NCBI RefSeq assembly: GCF_019704555.1
Contig: NZ_AP024745.1
Span: 5,464,501 to 5,528,500, forward strand
Origin: Actinoplanes sp. L3-i22
GTDB lineage: Bacteria; Actinomycetota; Actinomycetes; Mycobacteriales; Micromonosporaceae
Direction of reading: 5' to 3'
Length of the DNA: 64,000 nucleotides
In this document: one piece after another, positions 42,402 through 49,555 of the stretch
How positions within the stretch are numbered: position 1 is the first letter of the stretch
How the letters are laid out: each line of letters opens with the position of its first letter
Made by a program: the position numbers and the translations under genes
Notes under the pieces: model-generated
The model's database searches: none
What the model saw: only the letters and a program-made list of their open reading frames with translations
What the model was told of the DNA's origin: nothing

Positions 42402-42479
42402 TCAGGGGTTGTGGTTTTTGAAGACCGGTGCCCGGATCGGGGGCATGACCGGCAGGCGGCGGCGCTCCAATGTCTTCAT
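42402..42479 (-). CDS. 25-residue proline-rich basic peptide downstream of SRPBCC gene
   Basis: A short frame with a strong ribosome site (AAAAAGGAGAAGCAC then ATG). The product starts MKTLERRRLP and ends VFKNHNP. It has five Pro and a basic N-terminal half. It begins 16 bases after the SRPBCC stop and is closed by a strong hairpin, so it looks like a genuine translated cistron rather than chance. No known family is recognised. It could be a signalling peptide, a small RiPP precursor or a partner of the SRPBCC protein. Confidence 0.55.
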   Translation of the reverse strand: MKTLERRRLPVMPPIRAPVFKNHNP

Positions 42480-42495
42480 GTGCTTCTCCTTTTTG

Positions 42496-42969
42496 TCAGC
42501 AGCCGAGCCGGTCGGCCAGCACGCCGAGGACTTCCCGCAGGTCACGGGTCATCCGGGCGCGCAGGCCGAGTTCGGTGATCCCGGCGCCGAAGCCGGGATG
42601 CCCGGGCAGCACCCGGTGCAGCCGATGGGTGACCCGGGTGCCGCCGGGACAGGCGGCGACGGTGTGCACGCCGGCGTACCAGCTCTGCACCGCCAGCCCG
42701 GTCCGGCCCCGCTGGACCAGCACCGGCTCGACCCGCCCGGCCAGCTCGACCCGGTAGGCGCCGGCCCCGGCGGCCAGCACGGTCATCGCACCGAGCCGGG
42801 CCGCCGAGGCGCGGGCCAGGACCAGCAGGTTGTCGTCGCCGACCCGCCCTTCGGCGACGGCGAACAGCAGGTCGGCGACGCCGCTGACGGGTGCGGCGAG
42901 CGTGCCCCGCACCGCCCACCGGGCGGGCAGCGCGTCCAGTTCGCTGAGCAGCGAAGGCGTGGTCTGCAT
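42496..42969 (-). CDS. SRPBCC (polyketide-cyclase/START-like) family protein
   Basis: A 157-residue protein with the helix-grip pattern: ARWAVRGTLAAPVSGVADLLFAVAEG at the start, a run of beta strands (YRVELAGRVEPVLV, GLAVQSWYAGVHTVAACPGGTRVTHRLHRV), and a long C-terminal helix (ELGLRARMTRDLREVLGVLADRLG). The fold binds hydrophobic ligands. Cyclase activity cannot be inferred. It lies 107 bases downstream of a large NB-ARC regulator gene on the same strand. Confidence 0.75.
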   Translation of the reverse strand: MQTTPSLLSELDALPARWAVRGTLAAPVSGVADLLFAVAEGRVGDDNLLVLARASAARLGAMTVLAAGAGAYRVELAGRVEPVLVQRGRTGLAVQSWYAGVHTVAACPGGTRVTHRLHRVLPGHPGFGAGITELGLRARMTRDLREVLGVLADRLGC

Positions 42970-43076
42970 GGGCCGAGCCTCGGCCCGGCGACCGGTGCGG
43001 GACAACCGGCGCGGTGCGCCGCGGGACACCACGCGGTCCGGTCGCACGCGCGTGACCTGCGGCGACGCCTCGGAGC

Positions 43077-45380
43077 TCAGTCGGTGCCGGGGTGTCCCGG
43101 GACGGGACGGGACACCTGGGACAGGCCCTCGCGCACGGCCGGCATCAGGTGGTCGAGGCCGTGCCCGGTGGCGATCTCCAGGGCGGTCCGGAACCACGTT
43201 CCGGCTTCGGCCGGGTCATTCATCACCAGACAGGCTTGCGCGTACGCGATGAGCCCGCGCGCCGTCAGATGCGGCTCGCCGGTCCGTTGCAGCAGCCGGA
43301 CCGCCTCACCGTTGCGCCGCGCCGCCTCGGCGGTGCGACCGAGATGGCGCAGGGCGACCGCGGTGTCGGTGAGGCTGCCCGCCTCGAACAGCGGATTGCG
43401 GGCCGCCCGGTTGATCGCGAGGGTCTGCTCGGCGAAGTCCAGGGCGCCCCGCGGGTCGCCGGTGCCGAGCGCCGCCCAGCCCAGCACGTCCAGGCACACC
43501 CGCTCGGTCTGCCGATCCAGCCCGCGCGCCAGGTCGAGCACCTCGAGGATCACGTCCCGGGCCTCGGCGTGGCGGCCCAGCCGGACCAGCGACCGGCCCA
43601 GGATGGTGGCCTCGCGCACCCGGATCGCCACGCCGGGCGGTGGCGCTGACGCCTGCCGCAGCACCTCGACGGCGCCCTGCTCGTCGCCGAGACTGGACCG
43701 GAGCTCGGCGAGCTGCGCCCGGGCCAGCGCCTCCCCGTCCGGATCGCCCTCGGCGGCCATCAGCTCCCGGGCCGCCGCGAGGTGCCGGGCCGCCTCCTCC
43801 GGCCGGCCGACGCGCACCTGCACCGCGCCGAGCAGATACCGGTGCCAGGCCAGCACCGGGCGCGAGCCGACCCGGAGCGCCGCGGGCAGGCTGTCCGCCA
43901 GGAGCTGCCGCATCTGTTCGGTGCTGCCGTGGCCGGCGCCCCCGCCCGCGGCCAGCTGCGCGATCGCGGCCGCCGCCGGGTCGATCCGCAGCCGGGTGGC
44001 CAGCCCGAACGTCGCGATGAGATTGGCCCACTCGGTGTTCTTCCAGTCCACCGCGGCGTCGTGGGTGGCCAGCACGGGCCGCGCCGGTGGTGGCTGCGCC
44101 TCGGTCACCGGCACCCGGCGGATCGCTCCGACCAGCGTGTTCACCACCAGCATGCAGCTGATGTAGTAGTCGGCGAGCCGGCCGATCGCCGGGGCCGGGT
44201 CGTCCGCGCCGGCCTCGGCCCGGGCGGCCTGGCGCAGCAGGTCGTGCATCCGGTAGCGGCCCGCGGCCGGCTCCTGGACGAGGTGCACGTCGACCAGGTC
44301 CGCCAGCAGGCCCCGGGCGTTGGCGAGCGGGATGGCGGCCAGCGCGGCGGCCCCGTAGACGTCGATGTCCGCGCCCGGCGCCAGCCCGAGCAGGCCGAAC
44401 ATCCGGCGCTGGGCCGGATCGAGCTGCCGCAGCGACATCCCGAAGATCTCGGAGACCGCCGGCTCGCCGTCGCGCAGCCGCTCGACCAGGGTGTCCAGGG
44501 TCCAGGCCGGCCGGTGCCGGAGCCGGGCCGCGGCCACCCGGATCGCCAGCGGCAGATTCCCGCACCGGCGCAGCACCTCGCCGGCGTCACCGGGCCGGGT
44601 GCCGCCCGCCGACTCGGTGAACAGCTGCAGCGCCTCGTCGCCCGGCAGGACGTCCAGCGAGATCGGCCGGACCCCGTCCAGGCCGATCATCCGCCGCCGG
44701 CTGGTGATCATGATGAAGCTCGGGCCGGCGCCGGGCAGCAGGTCCCGGACGTGCTCCTCGTCGGCGGCGTTGTCGAGCAGCACCACGGCGCGCCGGGGCA
44801 CCAGCTCCGAGCGCCACAGCGCGGCCCGCTCGGCGGTGCCGTCCGGGATCCGGCCGGGCGGCACGCCGAGCGCGGTCAGCAGCACCCGGAGGGCCTCGGC
44901 GGGCTCGATCCGGTCCCGGCCCGGGGTGAAGCCGTGCAGGTCGAGGTAGAGCTGACCGCCGGGGAAGTCCGGGGTCAGCCGGTGCGCGGCGTGCACGGCC
45001 AGCGCGGACTTGCCGACTCCGCCCATGCCGTCGATCGCCACCAGCAGCCCCTGGCCGGCGGCGTCCAGCACCGCCCGCAACTGCTCGCGGCGCCCGGTGA
45101 ACGAGGTGATGTCGTGCGGCAGATCGTTACGCACCACCGGGGCGGCGGGCGCCGGCGCCGGGCCCTCCTTGGCGCGCTCCCAGATCTCGCGGAGCGGCCG
45201 CGGGTCGCGGTTGGCGACCCGGCACAGCGCGACCACCGCCGGCCAGGGCGGGACGGCCTGGCCGGAGAAGTAGCGGGACAGCGACGAGCTGCTGAGGTTG
45301 CTGTCCCGGGCCAGCTCGCGCAGGCTGCGCCCGGTCAGATCCCGTAGCTGCCGCAGACAACCGGCCAACTCCTCGTGCAT
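43077..45380 (-). CDS. XRE-NB-ARC-TPR transcriptional regulator
   Basis: A 767-residue STAND-type regulator. The N-terminal helix-turn-helix (LRQLRDLTGRSLRELARDSNLSSSSLSRYFSG, residues 9-40) is followed by an NB-ARC ATPase with Walker A DGMGGVGKSALAVHAAHRL (near 118-126), RRAVVLLDNAADEEHVRDLLPG and the GNLPLAI (GLPL-like) motif. About 350 residues of tetratricopeptide-like helices complete it. Such proteins often switch on secondary-metabolite genes after ATP binding. Both the SRPBCC-peptide unit downstream and the methyltransferase genes are possible targets. Confidence 0.88.
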   Translation of the reverse strand: MHEELAGCLRQLRDLTGRSLRELARDSNLSSSSLSRYFSGQAVPPWPAVVALCRVANRDPRPLREIWERAKEGPAPAPAAPVVRNDLPHDITSFTGRREQLRAVLDAAGQGLLVAIDGMGGVGKSALAVHAAHRLTPDFPGGQLYLDLHGFTPGRDRIEPAEALRVLLTALGVPPGRIPDGTAERAALWRSELVPRRAVVLLDNAADEEHVRDLLPGAGPSFIMITSRRRMIGLDGVRPISLDVLPGDEALQLFTESAGGTRPGDAGEVLRRCGNLPLAIRVAAARLRHRPAWTLDTLVERLRDGEPAVSEIFGMSLRQLDPAQRRMFGLLGLAPGADIDVYGAAALAAIPLANARGLLADLVDVHLVQEPAAGRYRMHDLLRQAARAEAGADDPAPAIGRLADYYISCMLVVNTLVGAIRRVPVTEAQPPPARPVLATHDAAVDWKNTEWANLIATFGLATRLRIDPAAAAIAQLAAGGGAGHGSTEQMRQLLADSLPAALRVGSRPVLAWHRYLLGAVQVRVGRPEEAARHLAAARELMAAEGDPDGEALARAQLAELRSSLGDEQGAVEVLRQASAPPPGVAIRVREATILGRSLVRLGRHAEARDVILEVLDLARGLDRQTERVCLDVLGWAALGTGDPRGALDFAEQTLAINRAARNPLFEAGSLTDTAVALRHLGRTAEAARRNGEAVRLLQRTGEPHLTARGLIAYAQACLVMNDPAEAGTWFRTALEIATGHGLDHLMPAVREGLSQVSRPVPGHPGTD

Positions 45381-45601
45381 GCGCCGATCTTATGTGGACC
45401 GATGGGACTTCCGGCACCGTCGCCGGCGTGCTGACCGGCCTCTGGCTGTACGGGACCGCGAAGCCCTGAGTCGCCGGTCCGGGGTGGGCCGGTGTCGCCT
45501 ACGTCATACCGCGAGGGTCCCCGGACCGGGAAGAAGCGGCCGGCCCGCGGCGTTCGGGCAGCATGTCGGCTCCATGATCGGCTCGACCGCGCGACCGCGG
45601 C

Positions 45602-45685
45602 CGGGCCGTCGTGGCGGAGCTGCCCATGACCAGATCGGGGAAGATCATGCGACGGCTGTCGGGCGACATCGCGGAGAAGCGGCAG
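45602..45685 (+). pseudogene. Remnant of the C-terminal end of acetyl-CoA synthetase
   Basis: The frame reads RGRAVVAELPMTRSGKIMRRL followed by SGDIAEKR. This is the conserved end of acetyl-CoA synthetases and related ligases (A10 motif, normally LPKTRSGKIMRRLLRD, with the catalytic Lys of GK present). A stop codon lies in frame at 45575, and nothing upstream resembles the rest of the enzyme. This looks like the tail of a deleted acs gene, now read in frame with the adenylate kinase. Confidence 0.7.
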
Positions 45686-46294
45686 ACCAGCCGGGCCCCG
45701 GGCGGGATCATCCTGCTGGGCGCGCCCGGCGCCGGCAAGGGCACGCAGGCCGTCACCCTGGCCCGGCGACTCGGCGCCCGGCACATCTCGACCGGCGACA
45801 TCTTCCGGGCCCACGTGGACCGGGGGACCGAGCTGGGCCGGGCCGCGCAGGGCTATCTCGACGCCGGCCGGTACGTGCCGGACGAGGTCACCAACGCCAT
45901 GCTCCGGGCGACCATCGTCGACTCGGCCCCGGCCGGCGGCTTCGTCCTCGACGGATATCCGCGAACCACCGCACAGGTCGGCTTCCTGGACGACCTGCTC
46001 GCCGAGTTGGATCTGCCGCCCGCGCTGGTGGTCGCGCTGAGCGTGCGGCCGGACGAGCTCATCCGGCGCCTCGTGCGCCGGTCCCGGGACAGCGGCCGCT
46101 CGGACGACACCGAGGACGTGATCCGCGGACGGCAGGCGGTGTACCTCACCGAGACCACGCCGCTGCTGACCATCTACCGCGAGCGCGGCGTGCTGCGGGA
46201 GGTGGACGGCACCGGTCGCGAGTCGGCCGTGGGCAAGCGCGTCGACTCGGCACTGGCCGCGCTGGCCGCCCGGCCGGATCCGGTCGTTCAGTAG
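45611..46294 (+). CDS. adk: Adenylate kinase paralogue with an acetyl-CoA-synthetase-derived N-terminus
   Basis: A 227-residue open frame. The kinase part shows ILLGAPGAGKGTQAVTLARRLGARHISTGDIFRAHV (P-loop and AMP site), FVLDGYPRTTAQVGFLDDLL and SVRPDELIRRLVRRSRDSGRSDDTEDVIRGR with a short LID. It should interconvert ATP+AMP and 2 ADP. The first ~26 residues are an acetyl-CoA synthetase tail. Possible starts are GTG 45611, ATG 45626 (GGCGGAG upstream) and ATG 45647. It is away from ribosomal-protein genes, so it is probably a second copy. Confidence 0.85.
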   Translation: MAELPMTRSGKIMRRLSGDIAEKRQTSRAPGGIILLGAPGAGKGTQAVTLARRLGARHISTGDIFRAHVDRGTELGRAAQGYLDAGRYVPDEVTNAMLRATIVDSAPAGGFVLDGYPRTTAQVGFLDDLLAELDLPPALVVALSVRPDELIRRLVRRSRDSGRSDDTEDVIRGRQAVYLTETTPLLTIYRERGVLREVDGTGRESAVGKRVDSALAALAARPDPVVQ

Positions 46295-46375
46295 CGGTCA
46301 ACAAATACTCCAGAAATGCGCTCTAACGTTCCGTCCGGTACGAGATGGAACAGAGCGAATGGTTTGGAGTTCAGC

Positions 46376-46792
46376 GTGGAAAAGCGTAGTGCGATCACGG
46401 GTGTACTGGCGGCGGCCGCGACGGTGGTGGCCTCCACCCTGGTCATGTCCTCGCCGGCGCAGGCCGCCTATGTGTGCGCGGCGAACGAGGTCTGCCTCTA
46501 CCAGGACTGGGGCCTGCACGGATCGGTGAAGGTGTTCCGGGACCTCACGCCGGGCAACGGGATCCTCGAATTCCGCAACTACAGCTACACCAACGGCGCG
46601 AATCTGAATGACTCGGTGTCGTCCATCTACAACCGCTCGGGATACACCGTGGTGGTGTGGGAGGACGGCGATTACAACCTGACCAATCCCACGCGCAAGT
46701 CCATGCGGATCAAGCCTGGTCAGGCTCTGGACTTCAACAGCACCACGGTGATGCCGAACGACATGATCAGCTCGATCAGCATGCAGAAGTAG
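46376..46792 (+). CDS. Secreted peptidase-inhibitor I36-like protein
   Basis: A 138-residue exported protein. The signal peptide KRSAITGVLAAAATVVASTLVMSSPAQA ends before AYVCAANEVCLYQDWGLHGSVKVFRD. The mature part (about 105 residues) has the gamma-crystallin-like pattern of the I36 family (Streptomyces metalloproteinase inhibitor SMPI): VCLYQDxxxxG..., NLNDSVSSIYNRSGYTVVVWEDGDYN. It carries two Cys, fewer than SMPI. The GTG start is preceded by GGAG at 6 bases. Confidence 0.85.
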   Translation: MEKRSAITGVLAAAATVVASTLVMSSPAQAAYVCAANEVCLYQDWGLHGSVKVFRDLTPGNGILEFRNYSYTNGANLNDSVSSIYNRSGYTVVVWEDGDYNLTNPTRKSMRIKPGQALDFNSTTVMPNDMISSISMQK

Positions 46793-46840
46793 CGAACCGG
46801 GATCAGGGGTAGGCGGCCTGGCTGCTGGACATCGCCCGGC

Positions 46841-47434
46841 TCAGGCTGGGCCTGCCGCCGGGCCGGCCGGCGTGCGGAGGCCGTCCAGCAGGACGTTGAG
46901 CAGACGGTTCGCCCGGTCCTCGTGTTCCGGTGGGCGGGCCACGGTGAAGATGCCGATCAGGGCGGCGGCGATGTCCTCGGCGGTGACGTCGTCCCGCAGT
47001 TCGCCCGTCGCCCGCCCGGCGCCGAGGATCTCGTCGATGGCCGCGAGCAGTTCGGCCTGCGTCCGGGTGTGGGCGATCTCGCCGGACTCGATCATCGCGA
47101 GCAGCGTGTCGAGCATGCCGTTCTTGGCCGCGATCCAGTCCCCGAACAGGTCCGCCCAGCGGCGCAGTGCCGCCGGCGGGGCAAGCTCGGCGAGCAGCTC
47201 GCGGGCGCCGGCGGTGAGCCGCTCGACCTGGTCGCGGTAGATCGCGTCGACGAGCGCCTCCCGGGTGGGAAAGTGCCGGTAGAGCGTGGCGATGCCGACG
47301 CCGGCCTCGCGGGCGATCGCGCGCATCGACGGTTCGGTGCCGGCCGCGACGAACACCCGGGTCGCGACGTCGAGGAGCTGGCTGCGGTTGCGCGCCGCGT
47401 CCGCCCGCTGCCCGCGGGATTCTGGCTGAGTCAA
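46841..47434 (-). CDS. TetR-family transcriptional regulator
   Basis: A 197-residue regulator. The HTH is LLDVATRVFVAAGTEPSMRAIAREAGVGIATLYRHFPTREALVDAIYRD, and the C-terminal part matches the SACE_7040/TetR_C_33-like class. No ATG or GTG lies before the HTH in frame, so a TTG at 47434 is taken as start. It is divergent from an oxidoreductase gene, with two near-identical palindromic sites between them, one overlapping its own start codon. This indicates autorepression. Confidence 0.85.
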   Translation of the reverse strand: MTQPESRGQRADAARNRSQLLDVATRVFVAAGTEPSMRAIAREAGVGIATLYRHFPTREALVDAIYRDQVERLTAGARELLAELAPPAALRRWADLFGDWIAAKNGMLDTLLAMIESGEIAHTRTQAELLAAIDEILGAGRATGELRDDVTAEDIAAALIGIFTVARPPEHEDRANRLLNVLLDGLRTPAGPAAGPA

Positions 47435-47492
47435 AACGGAACACGCTCCGGTTGTGTTACGGTGGCTCGGGTAACCGGAGCATAGTCCGTTT
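47434..47492. promoter_or_regulatory. Pair of inverted TetR-type operators
   Basis: AAACGGAACACGCTCCGGTT (47434-47453) and, on the other strand, AAACGGACTATGCTCCGGTT (47473-47492) match at 17 of 20 positions. Each is itself a palindrome of the form AAACGGA-N6-TCCGGTT. They flank a 19-base spacer in the divergent region and cover the probable promoters of both genes. Confidence 0.65.
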
Positions 47493-47521
47493 CCGGTGCT
47501 CATCGGCAGGGGGAAGTGGTC

Positions 47522-48472
47522 ATGCAGCAGTCCAGCGTCGACACGTCGAGCCGGGCGGTCCAGTTCGAGTCGTTCGGCGGTCCCGAGCTGCTGAGGCTCC
47601 GGGAGGTGCCGGCGCCGCAGGCCGGCCCGGGGCGGATCCGGGTGCGGGTCACCGCGGCCGGGCTGAACCCGATGGACTGGTTCATGACCTCGGACGCGGC
47701 GACCGCCGCCCGATTCGGCCTGCGCCTGCCGTCCGGGTTCGGCACCGACTACGCGGGCGTGGTGGACCAGGTCGGCGCCGGCGTGACCGGCTTCGCGACC
47801 GGCGACCGGGTGTTCGGCGGCGCGCTCTCCCGCGCGGTCGCCGACCACGTGGTGATCGACGCGACGGGGACCATCGCGGTGGGCGGCGACGCGCACCACA
47901 CGCCGGACGGGGTCGACGACCGGACCGCCGCCACCCTGACCATCGCCGGGTGCACGGCCGCCGCCGCCCTCGCCGTGGTCGCTCCCGGCCCGGGCGACAC
48001 CCTGCTCGTCGGCGGTGCGGGCGGCGGCGTCGGCGTGTTCGTCGTGCAGCTGGCCCGCCGCGCGGGCGCGCGCGTGATCGGAACGGGCTCGGCGACGTCG
48101 GCCGAGGCCCTGCGCGCGCTCGGGGCCGAGCCGGTCGCCTACGGTGCCGGCCTGGCCGACCGGGTCCGCGCGCTGGCTCCCGGCGGGGTCACCGCGGCGA
48201 TCGACCTGCACGGGACGGACACCGCGCAAGTGGCCCGCGAGCTCGGCGTGCCGGACCGGCGGATCACCACCATCGCCGCGGTGGTCGACGGGATCACGCC
48301 GGCGAACGGCGCCAACGCCGCCGCCGGTGCGATCGAGGAGATCGCCCGCCTGGTCGCCGAGGGTCAGCTCCGGGTGCCGCTGGCGGCGACCTTCCCGGTG
48401 GAGCGGATCCGCGACGCGGTCGAGCTGCAGGCCGGCCGGCACGTGCACGGCAAGGTCGTCATCGACCTCTAG
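47522..48472 (+). CDS. Zinc-independent quinone oxidoreductase (MDR family)
   Basis: A 316-residue medium-chain dehydrogenase/reductase. It has the groES-like N-terminal domain (RAVQFESFGGPELLRLREVPAPQAGPGRIRVRVTAAGLNPMDW, FGTDYAGVVDQVGAGVTGFATGDRVFG) and the NADP-binding VGGAGGGVGVFVVQLARRAGARVIGTG. Zinc ligands are absent, as in quinone reductases. The ATG at 47522 is preferred, with AGGGGGAAG upstream. It is probably induced when the divergent TetR releases its paired operators; an electrophile or quinone inducer is likely. Confidence 0.9.
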   Translation: MQQSSVDTSSRAVQFESFGGPELLRLREVPAPQAGPGRIRVRVTAAGLNPMDWFMTSDAATAARFGLRLPSGFGTDYAGVVDQVGAGVTGFATGDRVFGGALSRAVADHVVIDATGTIAVGGDAHHTPDGVDDRTAATLTIAGCTAAAALAVVAPGPGDTLLVGGAGGGVGVFVVQLARRAGARVIGTGSATSAEALRALGAEPVAYGAGLADRVRALAPGGVTAAIDLHGTDTAQVARELGVPDRRITTIAAVVDGITPANGANAAAGAIEEIARLVAEGQLRVPLAATFPVERIRDAVELQAGRHVHGKVVIDL

Positions 48473-48614
48473 AGCGCTTCTGCAGCCGGTCGAACAGGCC
48501 CCGCAGCCGGCGCTGGTTCTCCGGCTTGGCCAGCTGCCGGCGCCCCTGGTCCACCAGGCGCTGCCCCTGGGGGCTCTGGAAGAACGTGCGTACGCGTTGG
48601 GCGAGAGTCGCCAT
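48459..48614 (-). CDS. Small basic actinobacterial protein, function unknown
   Basis: A 51-residue protein, MATLAQRVRTFFQSPQGQ then a strongly basic helical stretch ending LFDRLQKRSRGR. The ribosome site AAGGAGG lies 8 bases before the ATG, among the best in the window, so it is very likely translated. Its end overlaps the convergent oxidoreductase gene by 14 bases. No function is assigned. Confidence 0.7.
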   Translation of the reverse strand: MATLAQRVRTFFQSPQGQRLVDQGRRQLAKPENQRRLRGLFDRLQKRSRGR

Positions 48615-48676
48615 CGTGGTGCCTCCTTGGGTCCCGAGCCCGCTACTTACCCGGTCGCCGGGCGCGGCAACCCGGG

Positions 48677-49390
48677 TCACCCGGCGAGGCGGCGGCGTAT
48701 GCCGCTGAAGTGCTCGTGCACCGCGGCGATCGACTCCTCGACGTCGCCGGCACGCACCGCGTCGTAGACCCGCCGGTGCCGGGCGGCGATCTCGGTGGGG
48801 GACTCGTCGGCCTCGCCGAGGTCGGGGTGCAGGGCGTGGTAGACGTCCCAGAACGCGGCCAGCAACTGGATCACCAGCGGGTTGCCCAGCGGCTCGTAGA
48901 GCAGCTCGTGGAAGCGCTTGTCGGTGTCCGGGGTGACCAGGCCGGCCCGGGCCTCGGCCTCCATCCGGTCCATCACCTCGGCCAGCTCGGCGGCCGGCGC
49001 GCCGGGGGCGGCGATCACCTGCCGGATCAGGCCGGACTCGAGCACCTCGCGGATCTCCACCAGGTGACGCAGGTCGTTGTGACCGGCCTGCAGCGACATC
49101 CGGCCGTGGAAGGTGAGCTCGTCGACCAGCGACACCAGTGACATGGTGCCGACGTACATCCCGAAGCCGTGGCGGATCTCGACGATGCCGACCGCCTGCA
49201 GCGCCTTGAGCGCCTCGCGCAGCGAGTTGCGGCTGACGTTGACCTGTTCCTGCAGCTCCAGCTCGGTGGGCATCGGATCGCCGGCGGCCAGGCCGCGTTC
49301 CAGGATCAGCTGCTTGATCAGCTGTTGCACCTCGTCGGTCCGGCTGGGCCGCCGCGTGGTGCCGGCGGGTGACCCGGTGCGTCGTCTCAT
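48677..49390 (-). CDS. GntR/FadR-family regulator of the sialic-acid-type locus
   Basis: A 237-residue regulator. The winged helix is EVQQLIKQLILERGLAAGDPMPTELELQEQVNVSRNSLREALKALQAVGIVEIRHGFGMYV. The C-terminal all-helical FCD domain contains EIREVLESGLIR, DKRFHELLY and the metal-type His in ARHRRVYDAV and VHEHF. NanR proteins belong to this class. Divergent from the transporter-nanAKE chain, so it is the expected repressor. The ATG at 49390 precedes the conserved part by about 15 residues. Confidence 0.88.
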   Translation of the reverse strand: MRRRTGSPAGTTRRPSRTDEVQQLIKQLILERGLAAGDPMPTELELQEQVNVSRNSLREALKALQAVGIVEIRHGFGMYVGTMSLVSLVDELTFHGRMSLQAGHNDLRHLVEIREVLESGLIRQVIAAPGAPAAELAEVMDRMEAEARAGLVTPDTDKRFHELLYEPLGNPLVIQLLAAFWDVYHALHPDLGEADESPTEIAARHRRVYDAVRAGDVEESIAAVHEHFSGIRRRLAG

Positions 49391-49522
49391 CGGAGTCCCT
49401 ATGTCGAATGGCCCCCGATCGCGCCGGGGATGTGCGGATTCTGTCATCGAGGCCTTTTGCCGGTCGCCCTTGACCGGCCGAAGTCGCAACCCTAAGGTAC
49501 CGCATACAAAGTACGTGGGACG

Positions 49523-49534
49523 TAGGACGTCCTA
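49523..49534. promoter_or_regulatory. Palindrome before the transporter operon (candidate GntR operator)
   Basis: TAGGACGTCCTA is a perfect 12-base palindrome, 22 bases before the substrate-binding-protein start and within the 165-base divergent region. It is preceded by GTACGTGGGACG, which shares half-sites. Its position overlapping the expected transcription start fits repression by the divergent GntR protein. Confidence 0.45.
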
Positions 49535-49555
49535 TAAATAACCGATGGAGATGCG

